The translations under genes and the position numbers were made by a program. A model generated the notes under the pieces. The model saw only the letters and a program-made list of their open reading frames with translations, did not search any database and was not told the DNA's origin. From Trebouxia sp. TZW2008 (Eukaryota > Chlorophyta > Trebouxiophyceae > Trebouxiales > Trebouxiaceae), in contig BDIU01000358.1 of NCBI GenBank assembly GCA_002118135.1, positions 124,001 to 188,000 of the forward strand: a DNA stretch of 64,000 nt, read 5' to 3'. Shown one piece after another: positions 31,776 to 43,700 of the stretch. Each line of letters begins with the position of its first letter. Position 1 is the first letter of the stretch.

Positions 31776-34700
31776 CGCTGTCGCTGTCGCTGTTGCTGTC
31801 GGCCACACACACCTAGCATCTGCGCTAATTGTGTAAGCTGACAGTACTGTTGTGATGATGTGCTGAGAATGTACAACCTTTGTCGATCACTCCTTTCAAA
31901 GGCTCACCCAGTCCGCGCAATCAGTCAGATGCCAGCATGGGTTGTGCTGAAGATGACACGGTTGACTCACTCTTTTTCTAAGGGGCATGTCTGATGTCAG
32001 GACCGTTGCAGACGCCTTCAAGCCTTTGCCAGTGAGATGCAGTGTTGAGAAAATTATCCCTACAATATCTTGACTTGTCGTATTCTGTCTTGACTGCAGA
32101 ACCTATGTCAATGACTCCATTCAAAGGCTCACCCATTCCAAGAAACCAGTCAGATGCCAGTATGGGCTATGCTGAAGATGACATGGTTGACTCACCTCCC
32201 ACCGGGGGCATGCCTGATGTCAGGGCTCTTGCAGATGCCCTCGAGCCCCCGCCAGACATGGCCACCTTAAAGGCAAGCCTGATTGGCTTTGTGCCAAGAC
32301 TTCTTTCTCCTGTGCCTTCTACGCTCAACTCCTCTTTCTCTCTTTTCTGCTGCTGCTGCTGCTGCTGCTGCTACTTGCATCCATTTGCACTGTGCCTGAT
32401 CTGATGGTAACTTGCCGCTGTTCACTCCTTTGATGTTGCTTCATACTATACCTGACTTACTGATCACTGACTGATGGTGACTGATCAGTGGTGACTGACT
32501 ATGATTGACCAATGGCGCCTGTTGTAATGTTGCATATGAATGCAGCAATGTGCGTATTGAGCTGTCCTTTTGAAAGTACAGCTGACGTGTCTGCGTATCA
32601 CTGCATGTAAGGATGAATTTGCTCTGTGCAAAAGTATCTGTGGGGTCCAAGGCCCTTCCGTTTGCCCCCCAGGGCCAACTTTATGATGTCCCTGTGGCTT
32701 TCTCTTCCTGCAGCAAGGAGTGAGTGACAAGTTGTGCAGAGTGGCGGAGCTGTCAGAGCAGCCCTGCACTTCACTCCTGCAGCACCCCTAATGAATATGC
32801 AGAGTGGAGGGGCTGTCAGAGTAGCCCTGTCCTTGGCCCCTGTAACGCCCCTGCCCTTGCCCCCTGCAACGCCCCTAGTGATCATGCAGAATGGAGGCGC
32901 TGTCAGAGTGGCCCTGCCCCTGGCCCCTGCAGCGCCCCTGCCCTTTGCCCACGCAACGCAACTGCCCTGAAAGCCCTTGCCCTGAATGCCCTTGCCTAAC
33001 TCCCTGCAGGCTGGCCTAAGTACATTGCTTTGATCTTCTTCTGCTGCTGTTCATGCAGGATGCAGTGGGCGACAGAGTCACAGTGGTGTTACCGAGGGGT
33101 GGGGCTGTCAGAGTGGCCCTGCCCTTTGCCGCTGCAGGGCCCTTGCCCCAGCTTGCCCTGGAAGCCCTGGCCCAAGTACTACCAGCTGGGCTGTACCATT
33201 CCGTTGCTTCCAAACACTTGCTGTCATCAGGTACGCTTAGAATACTGCCTATGCCTGGAATAGGGCAGGGATACACATGCACAGTTGAATTGATCCATCA
33301 TCATTCCATGCATGTTTCAGGACTGCATGCTCGCTTTTGCTTCCAAACGCCATCTATCAACAGGCCGCCTGGGACACAATGTTTGATCTTGAAATAGCTC
33401 ATAATGTCCATTCTGTGATGCACGTTGACTTGATCTCACTAAATGGACTCTTCTTCAGGTCTGCCTGATCTTGACTGACAAGATGCAGTGTATGATGCTT
33501 TCTGGAGCTGCATGCATTGCTGTGTGATGTGGCTCACGCTGTTCTTTTGTGGTGCTAGGAGAAATACACAAACATGCAGAGCATCAGTGGATGTGTTTTG
33601 CTGACCTGATGTTGATCTGACAACCCACAAGCTTGAATCTGTATCTTGAAATGATGTCTAAGTTTCGGAGTTCATATCAGTCTTGTGTGGTGCTAGAAGT
33701 GGCAAGCAGGCATGTCAAGCATGAGTGGACGCATCCTGCTGACTTGTTGCTGGCCTATGAAATCACGCTCCTACAAGTTTCAATCTACATGGTGCGATTA
33801 TTAGAAAAGACAAAAAGAAAAGTCTACGCCGTTAGGCGTCATAATGGGAGCCTCTGTCTAAAGAGGCAGCTCGAGATTGCTGCTTTCAAAGCAACAACCC
33901 ACAGAAGATTGACCTACGAGGGGTCAGCCTCTCTGTCTTTTGCGTCTATGGTTTGTCCTACTTTGAGAGCCTTCTAAAAATCTCCTAGACTTGCTGATAC
34001 TGTGTACACATATCACAGAGTGTTCATGAACTTTCCTAGTCAGTTTGTCAGCTGCCGCTTGCACAACGCCTAAGGCTTTCAAGGTCTGTTGGTTGCTAAT
34101 GTATGTCAAGCCATGAAAAGCCAGGATGTAAGTCAGTACTGTAACTTGATACCCATAAGTTTTCAGGGCTGCCTCCAGGGCAGAGTGTTGTCTCTTCTTT
34201 TCCTCCAGCTTGTCAAGGTAAGACACGTCGCTGCAGTATCCCACTTCCACAATGTGGATGTTCCTTGCTTTCCCATTTGGCAGTTTGGCTGGCAGACTTG
34301 GCGACGCTTGTCCAGTGTTGGCATCATGAGGCAGGTATCTAGCCCTTTCTTCATCTGTCATCTCAAGCATCATCATGTCAGGCCTCATCTTGTCTCTGAC
34401 TGCGCCCCTGCAAGGCAAGGCAGCTCTGCCGTCTTCACCGCTGTGGTTGTCTGCTGGGACGTGGGAGTCTGGCAGGACAAAGCATGGAACCCTCTTGCTG
34501 TGTAACCCCAGTTCCTTCAGCTCCTCCAGCTTGCCAAAGTCTCCAATCATATAGTCTCCCCCATGCTTTCCCTTGGTCACAGCACAGGATAGCATCGTTG
34601 TTGCCTTGTCATGTCTGGCAATATATTGCTTCTTCATGTCTGCGTGCTCGCAGCCTCCCATGATATGCCCCACTGAATCCTGAAGAGAGCAGATTGGGCA

Positions 34701-37700
34701 GGTTGTGTGATTCACTAGCTTCATCATGTGAAGCACTTTGTTGTTTCCCAATGTACCCGTTCTGCATTTGTCTATAGTGACCTTGGTCTTCTCAGTGATA
34801 TTCGGCATAGTTCTGACTGCGTTGCTATGTTTGGCGTCTCTATAGGGCAGTATGTTCTTCCAGAGTTGATACCATTCTGATTCTTGGTTGGACTGCCCTA
34901 GTTTGTGTTTGTCATGTAAGTGCTGTTTCAAGTCCATGTGTAGCTCACGTATGTGTTCAGTTTTCTGACCCATGCCATCACTCGTCTGTGTTTGTGCGGT
35001 TCGTTGCACCCAGAATAGGTGTGATTATTATATTTCTGAGACTCATGCCGTTCCTTTGTGCTGCTAGGAGGGGCAAGTGGGCATGTCAAGCATGAGTGGA
35101 CGCATTTTGCTGACTTGCTTTTGGCCTGGGCACTTGAACCCTCGACCATATTGGCCCCTGGGGTCAACACCCCTGGCCTGTTCAAGTCCCTGTCAGGGGA
35201 GGGGGAGCCCCCCACCCCAGGGGCACCTATCTACTCTTCTTCTTCAGATGCTGCCTGGGAGAACCTGGTCAGCTGCGACTACCACAGGTACTGATATACC
35301 TGCTGCAAACTGCTTCTTCTTCATGTTGCTTGGCCTTCTTCTTCACACTGGCTGGCCACATGCTCCCTGTCCACATAGCCTATGCATTTGAGTCATTACG
35401 TTACAACCGGTCCCCTGAAATCCTAGGACAAGCTTTTCGACCCAGCATGTGCCCTGCACTCAGGAGCTTCTTGGCGCAAAATAGCGCTCCTTGGGCAACT
35501 GCAAGCAGGGCAGGGGCAGAGCAGGGGGCTGAAGGGCAGCAGGTCCTGGGGCAGTGCCCCTCAGCAGACAGGAGGGATGTGTGGCAGGCCCTCATGGCCC
35601 TGCACTCCCTGTATGAGGTCAGCTTTGCGATGCAGTTTGTCTAGAACCTTACCTCCGTCTTGCATGTTGTGGCTGTTGTCATCATGTATGAGGACCTGTT
35701 GCCTTGGTTGCAGATCTGAGGACATGCGATGGTTGTCTCAGTGCTTCAGTGCATAGAAATGCATCAGCAGTTTAGACTTGCTGGCTGCCTTGAAAGTGTG
35801 CGCATGCATTGTTCAGGTCATATTTATGCCTGCTCTTGCTTTCCATTTGCTTTCTGCTTGGCGAATTTGCTTATGCCTGCAGGACTTCAAGCTGAACGTA
35901 ATGAGGTGGCACTTGTTGCCATCTCTCGGCAGGCTCGTGTACAGTTTGGCTGGCATGCTGGCAGCTGCTGACTATCAAGAGCATTACAGAAGAGACTTGG
36001 GCCCAGCTGCCCTTTCATCAATCCATCAAGGTCAGGCTTTATGTTTCCAAGAGACATTGCATGCTTGAAGATTATCCTCAGCATGTACTCTCAGCACTTG
36101 CACTAGGCAAGCTCCTGTACAGTTTGGCTGGCATGCTGGCAGCTGCTGCCTACCAGGAGCATTACAGAAGAGATTTGGGCCCAGCTGCCCTTCCACCAAT
36201 TCATCAAGGTGAATCTCAAGCCTGTCACATAATGCCAGCCAACGAGCCTGACTGTAGTGTCCTGTTCTGTGTGTTCCTATTATTTCAAAGCTAAACATTG
36301 TGAGAATGCTGGTAACTATTGAGGCATGCGCCCTTTGGCACTTCCTTCAAGGTCAGTCTTCACTCTTGTTGGAGAAACATATATACTAAAATTTGCAACA
36401 ATATCTTACTGCTGTTGTGATCTCGATGATTAATCTGTGTTCCTGTACAATCATGCCGTATATGTCAGTCACAGGGCACTTCACAGCCTGCACCAGGGCA
36501 TGCCTGAGCCTGCCCTGCTGCCCCTGCTGGCCTGCAAACAAGCCCTTGGAAATCTACCTGTTTGCTCAAGAACCTTCATGACGTGCTGCAGGCAGTACAG
36601 GCAACATCAACTGCAGCGACCTGCAGCCTCCAGCTGACATCCACAGGGCACTGCACAGCCTCCTCAAGGGCCGTCCCCAACCTGCCCTGGTGCCCCTGCT
36701 AGCCACCAGACAAGCCCCTTGCGTGCAGCGCACTATAGACCTCATAGAGCTGTTCACATTGCACAGTGAGAGCAATGCGGTCTGCAGTCGCATCCTTGCT
36801 CAAGCTACCTTGAATGATGACGGGGTTATTGACCAGAGCTCGGGGTTCAGGTCTTCTTCTTCTGCTGAGATGGCGAAGGCCGCTCTTCAGGAAGGTGCCC
36901 AGCAGCTGGTGCTGGCAATGGTGGATAAGGTGAGGATTCTAAGCTTTAGATTTCAGATGCTTGGCTGCACTAACACTACAATCCCTTGATGGAACTCATG
37001 CCCAAGGAGGTACAGATTGACCTTATTGATCATGTGGGCTTGTTCAGCATTACATCTGGGACACACAATTGTACATACACTTGTCACATCTGGGACAGCT
37101 GTATGTCAGATTGTATGTCCCAGCGGTAACGTTGAACACCCTCACATGGACAATAGGATCAATCTGCTTCTCCTTGCACATGAGGTCTGTCAAGGGATTG
37201 TAATGGTCACCAGTGATCTCATTGTCAACAGCTTTCATGACAACAGAAGCATCGCCCAATGTCAGAGAGTCAGGGTAGCCAGCTTTTCCTGGCACCGGCT
37301 GTCCATCGTTGATTCTCATTGGGGATTGGATTTGATTGATTTGACACCTGTGCCCGTGCAAATTTGACGTAGGTATAAGGTATGCCTCACCCTGTTCCTG
37401 TAGGCCACACAGCAGGCTTGTTTTATCACCAAAAGGAGTGCAGACAATGGGAAGGCGCTGGAGCAATTGCCGATGCCTGTACATACATGCCACTGCTAAG
37501 CAGCAACAGCTCTGAGCTCTTCTTGAGCTTCAGATTTTGTTATGCAGATCATCAAATACATTCCTGGTGTTAGATTGCTTGTACCTAGCTGGGCCTGCTG
37601 AGCCTGTTCAGCACCTGTTCGAGATGAAGAGAATGAAATCCTGATGTCATAGAGTGCATGCTTGACTGCACCTTTCCTTGCTTAGTCACTCTGCTGTTTA

Positions 37701-40700
37701 GAAACGCCCTGCCCCTGACAACCCTGACGACAACCCTTGTCTTTGTGGTATGATGATTTCTTGATGTAGCGACTGCGTTTGTTACCAATAAATTTTGAGC
37801 GACATCAAGTTGCCACTATTCAGAAGTATCATTGCAGTCAGAATACAGTGGTCGCTTCCCACTTTCATTGTTGTCACATTGAGAATGTCACTACATCAAT
37901 TGTCACTACAGCAAAAGAACACTGTACTCAGCCGAGTGTGTTCAGTCGGCATTGCCTTAAATCTCTGCTGCTAACAGTATGAAGAGGCTGAAGTCATGTT
38001 TTTGTCATTTCAGAAATGTGCAGGGCTGGATATTGCCTGATTTGGACACTCTGCCTGTTGGGGTGGCTGTGCCCGTCAGAGTGTCAAAAGGCCTGCTGTT
38101 GTGGTTTTTAGAACTTTGTGCTGTGCTAGCTGCATCCTGTCTCTGTTTCCGAGAGCAAACATTTCTCAATTTGCATCTGTCTGAATGTGTGTGCAGGGCT
38201 ACACATTGCCTGATTTGGACACTCTGCCTGTCGTGGTGGCACTGCCCTTCAGAGTCTCAAAGGCCCCATCACTGCTGTTATGGTATCTAGAACTCTGTGC
38301 TGTGCTAGCGCGTCCTGACTCTGTTTCCGGGAGCAGTCACTTTTCAGATTGCATCTGTCTGGATGTGTGTGCAGGGCTGGACATTGCCTGATTTGGATAC
38401 TCTGCCTGTGGGAGTGGCCCTGCCCCTCAGAGAGGCCCTGCACCGCTGCTGCAGAGGGCACATTCCAGCAGGTAAGCAACTGCCCTTGTGCACAAGTGCC
38501 TGCTGCCTTGCACACACTTGACTGCTGACAGTGTGACTGATGACTATATGGCCCTGCTCATTGAAGAAGCCCTTCGCCGCTGCTGCGGAGGGAGCACTCC
38601 TGCAGGTCAACAACCGCCCTTGCATGCACATGCCTGCTCCCTTGTCCAGTAGTATTGTCATATAAGAACACTTGATTTAGGCACATATCTTGATATCAAA
38701 GCAATACTAGTGGGCACCAGTCTTTGCATCACAAACATAGTAACACTTCTGTGTAAGGACAACTTACTGTCAGGACTTGCTTGTTGGTGAACAGTGTAGC
38801 GGATCTGACAAGAAACACCTTTGTACACCCTGCTGCTGGACACATGTGTGTGGCAAGTCCTTGTCACATCGCCCTGAGTCCTTGGTCGGTTCTCTATCTT
38901 TCTGCCTGCCTGCACGCCTGCCTGATGACGTCATTGGTCCATCCTCTGTTGACATTGCCTACTGTCAGAGTAGACACAATGGCTTTGTGTGTCTACAGGT
39001 TGGCCGCTGGCAGCCTATGTGCTGATTGGCAGAGACGACATAGCAGCCACGGCGCAAGCATCGTCAGCAGTGACTTGTGACCCTCCCCAGTCCTCATTGC
39101 CCCTGGCCAGTCCAGCATCCTCCCTGGCGCTGGCTACCCCCCTGCACCATGGGGCAGGGGCAGGGTTGGGAGGCTCCCCCAAGCGGCCTTCCCTGGGTCG
39201 CACTCCCATCAGACAGCCCCAGATAGGTACATTCACTCGACAGCAGTCACTGATGCTATCAACCTGACCACTCATTGCTGCTGTCCTGTTTGTATGCATT
39301 GACTTGGGCATTGCTCGTTGTCTACAAACATCTTTTGACCTAGTTATCAAATGAAAGTCACTGCTGTCCTGATTATGCATTGTCATGCACTCCGCATGTG
39401 CTGGTGATTGAGAATTCCAGCTGTGAAGGTGAAATGTGTCATTGCCTACTTTGCTCCCATGCTAGGCTGGTTACAGAACAAGCCTGCCTGGCAAGACAGG
39501 ACCTGGGCCACACACACCTAGCACAAGTACTGAAGTGTGTACTTATTATCATGATTATCACTGTTGTTATTAGGCTGGCAAGGTGCAGCTAACAATCATG
39601 CTTGTTGATACATTCTTCTTGATACAACCTGAACTTGCGTGCAGCAGGAGTCTCTGTGCCTGGTCGCCAACGCAGCAGGCTAAGCTTAGGCACAAGAGCC
39701 CTAGGGGCATCCCCAGATGGCCCTGCCCTTGGCCCCCAACTGCCCCTTCATCCCGCCCCCCCGACACCACCCCTTGCGCCGCCACCACCCCTCTCTGCCA
39801 GGGCAGGGCCACAGCCTACAGCCCTGACTGGAGGGGTAGCTGAGGGGTCTCAGAGGGGTCAGACTGTGCCATACACACAGAGATTGCAAATGTCAGGTGG
39901 TCACATGGCAACATGACAACATAGCAACACAGTAGTGTGCAGAATAGTGTGCAATCAGCACAACAAGGACATGCCACTGTGCTTTGATAATGTTTGCAAA
40001 GCATGAACCATGCGCAATGAAGATGGGTTCTTACTTGCTTTGCACAAGTTGTCAAAGCGAATAGGAAGCCATTTTTATTGCACACGGTTGATGTCTGGCA
40101 GACACAGTCTTCTTTTCTTGAGCTGCTCATCTGAAAAGATGGACGCTTTTTGCCCAAGACAGGGCTGGGACGAGATGAAGAGCAACAGGCTCACAAAAGC
40201 AAGAAGGGCAAGCTAGGCAGCCGTGTATGATTGCATGCATGCCCCGTTGCTGTGTGCTTCCTATGACATGGCTGAACAGCGATCAATCTACCTCTCCTTG
40301 TGTCACCAATGCTTGATGAGTACAGGGCTAGGAGGAGATGAAGAGCAACAGGGTGACAAGAGCAAGGAAGGGGAGCAGGCAGCTGTGTGTACTTTGCACG
40401 CATGCTCTTTGGATCGTATATGTCGCTCAACATTGCTGTGTAGTGACTGGTCTACGACTGGTCCAGGGCTGGGAGGTGATGAAGAGCAACAGGGTGACAA
40501 GGGCAAGGAGGAAGAGCAGGCAGCCGTGTATGACGGCATGGAGGGATTGGATAGCAAAGCCGCTCGACTGCGCTTTGGCAAGGACCTGCGCCTGCTTGAG
40601 GTATGCTGCCTATGGATACTGTTACAATTGCTCTGTTGTTGGAGGCGCTGACTACGTCTGGGTCTGCAGGCATGCACCTATTGCTTCAAGTCCTTGTGAA

Positions 40701-40707
40701 GCTGGCC

Positions 40708-40781
<74 letters not shown>

Positions 40782-43700
40782 TACATCTGCAAAGCGTTGA
40801 GACACGCAATCACAGTTGCCATGAGACTGCTATCAGCATGATTGTGCTGTGCAGGTGCGGAGACTGCTGTCATCTGCTGAATCAACGATGGTGACGGTGG
40901 GGGCGGCCCCTGAGGTGGGGAACCCCAGAGACTCAGAGCCTACAGCGGCATGGATAAACATTTGCCATTGTTGACCGTCAGAGCAACACAGCGTCTGTGG
41001 TGTACTGTGTAGGTACGGCGGCTGCTGTCATCTGCTGAGCCGACAACGGTGAGGGTGGGGGCGGCCCCAGAGGTGGGGGACCCCGAGATGCAGGCCCTGC
41101 AGCAGGCACGCCTACTAGCCCTGGGCATGCGCACCATGACCCTACCCCTTGGCAGGGGCGCCCTCACCCTTGGTAAGCTGAAGCTGCTGCCGGCTGTGTT
41201 CTCTTTCTTTTCTTCTTGCTGCTTCTCCTCTTCTTTTTGACGTTTCTTGTTTTCTTTTTCTTCTTCTTGGAGAGTAGTGGTGGCCCTGGGCATGTGCACC
41301 ATGACCCTACCTCTTGGCAGAGGAGCGCTCCCCCTTGACAAGTTGGTGTTGCTCCTGCTGCTGTTTGGCCCTGCGCAAGCTGCCATGACGTACGACCGCC
41401 TGGCCCAGCAATTCACCGCAGTGTGACTTCCAACCTTGCACCACAAGCAGTTTTGCTTTGCACCTTGCAGGTATATTGCGGCTAATCCCAACAGGGCCTC
41501 TACATAATTGTGATTTCTGCCTGGCTGGGCGTCTGCCCTAGCATCACAATGCAGTCTTCAACCTGGACCTGTCGCCGGCCATTGCAGTGCCAGGGGCTGC
41601 GGCTGACGTTACAGTCTGGCCTAATATTTACAGTGCTATTCTGTATAAGTCATTGTTGCTTGTAATCATGCAGGTTCATTACGGCCTATTCCTACAGAGC
41701 CACTATGCATCCCAGACTTGTGCCTTGCCGGCCGCCTGCCTCAGCAGCACAATACAGTCTTTAACCTAGCACTGTCTGACGCCAATGCAGTGCCAGGGTC
41801 TGCGGCGGATGTCCCTTCTAAGTATGCAGGCACATTGCGGCTGGTTTCCTAGAGAACCGCTATGCTATCTGAGACCTCTTTCAAGCAGCACAAACTCTTC
41901 TGACTATGCAGGTACTCTGCGGCCCATCCCAACAGAGCCTCTATGTATTCCAGACCTCTGCCTTGCCGGCCGCCTGCCTCAGCAGCACAACGCAGTCTTC
42001 AACCTGGATCTGTCTGCTGCCAATGCTGTTCCAGGAGCTGCAGCTGACGTCACAGCCTGGCCTGAGTTCCACAACGGTGTTGCTGCTGGTAAGGCTCCAA
42101 GCCGTTTGATCTGGTCAGCTACATCACACACTGCAAGAGGTGTCTTGTCTTAGAAATGCCTCAGCAGCACAATGCAGTCTTCAACCTGGACCTGTCTGCC
42201 GCCAACGCAGTGTCAGGAGCTGCTGCTGATGTCACAGCCTGGCCTGAGTTTCACAACGGTTTTGCTGCTGGTGGGTGGCTGATTTTTTGTCCTTGTGAGG
42301 AAGACATCAATGCTGTGTGCATAGTACAGCTGATGTCACAGCCTGGCCTGCATCCTACAATGGTGTTACTGTTATGAGCTGCTGCTGTTGCTAGCAAACT
42401 ACAATGAATGTTCATCATCATCAGACTCCAGCGCATTGCTGACAGCAGCACCACTTACAGCAATACTCACAATGATACCTCACACTCTCCATGTGTAATC
42501 AGAATCCACATGCTTGTTTGTCAAATTACATGAGGATCAAACCCAAAGGCATTCTGTGGACGCAAAGACAACAAACTTGAGTGCTATCGCCATCAGCGTA
42601 TGCAGTGCCTTGCCATACATCTCCAAGTCTGGTCTGCAGGCATCAAATTGGCCCCTGGGGTTGGTGGGTTGAGCCATACATGGGCGGTTCCACATGTACT
42701 GCTTATCACACGTCAAATCTAGTGTTGTGCCATGCCTGAGATGGGACTGGTAAACACATGCACCTTTGCTTTTAAGCTTGGAAGTTCAGAGAGCTGCATC
42801 TGGATCGCTGCCCCAGACTGTCAGTTCTGCCATTGATTGAGTGGTTGGTGTGCAGGCATCAGATTAGCCCCTGGGGGAGGTGGGTTGAGCCGCACCTGGG
42901 TGGTATACAACAAGCCCAAGACCCCCAATTACACCCATGCTGGCATGCTCATGGGCCTGGGCCTTGCTGGTAAGCCCCCATTACCCCATACCCCCGTAAG
43001 CTCTTAGCCTCATACCCCTAAGCCCACATGACCCCCATTAGACGCATGCTAGCATGCTCATGGGCTTGAGCCTTGCTATTCAGGCCCCATACCCATGACT
43101 GATGCCAATGACTCCACGCCCCTATGGACCCCTGCTCCCCTACGCCTTTGACCCCCAGCAAGTCCTGTTACTCCTGTACCCCACACTTCCCCCACCTCTA
43201 TACCTGTGACCCCCCTGCCTCTGTCACTGACTAATTTGTCTGTGTTCCCATTACCATCTGCCTTTTATTCCAGTTCCTGCTAACTATGTACCCTAATACA
43301 CCCTTACCTGTGTACCCCATCACCCCATACCTTTGTGGCCCCATACACCCCTCCCTCTATAAAACCCCCCAACCCCTGCCCCTGTATCCCCATACCCCAA
43401 CGTCCTCATACACCTCTATCTCTGTAACCGCATCACCCCATATTTTTGCTACCTGTACACCCCCATCAACCCCTACCCCTGTAATCCCAGACCCAAACGT
43501 CCCCATGTACCCCTACCTCTGCAACCGCATGTTTCTTATCTCTGTTCTCCATGTACCACTACTTCTACACCCATCTATCAGCAAGCTACTGTCCTTGCAT
43601 CAAATCACTCACTGCTGTCAATCTGCAGGTCACCTGAGCTGTCCGTCAGCAACAGACTTATACCGCTACTTGAGTCAAGAGCACGATGCCACAACAGTGA

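Noticed and set aside
31637..31876. Poly-Gln protein on the minus strand
   Set aside because: It is the translation of the TTGCTG microsatellite in an APC1 intron; no exon or homology supports it.
34928..35215. Extension of the retroelement frame to the right of 35017
   Set aside because: The direct repeat ends the element at 35017, and the sequence beyond is APC1 intron and exon 35068-35287.
38019..38374. Upstream copies of the LPDLDTLPVGVALPLRE exon as genuine coding exons
   Set aside because: They lack the exon's 3' half and donor, and including them would duplicate a conserved APC1 segment that is single in the family.
40603..40885. LAGW or PASQ repeat protein
   Set aside because: It is the GGCT tetranucleotide repeat translated in several frames.
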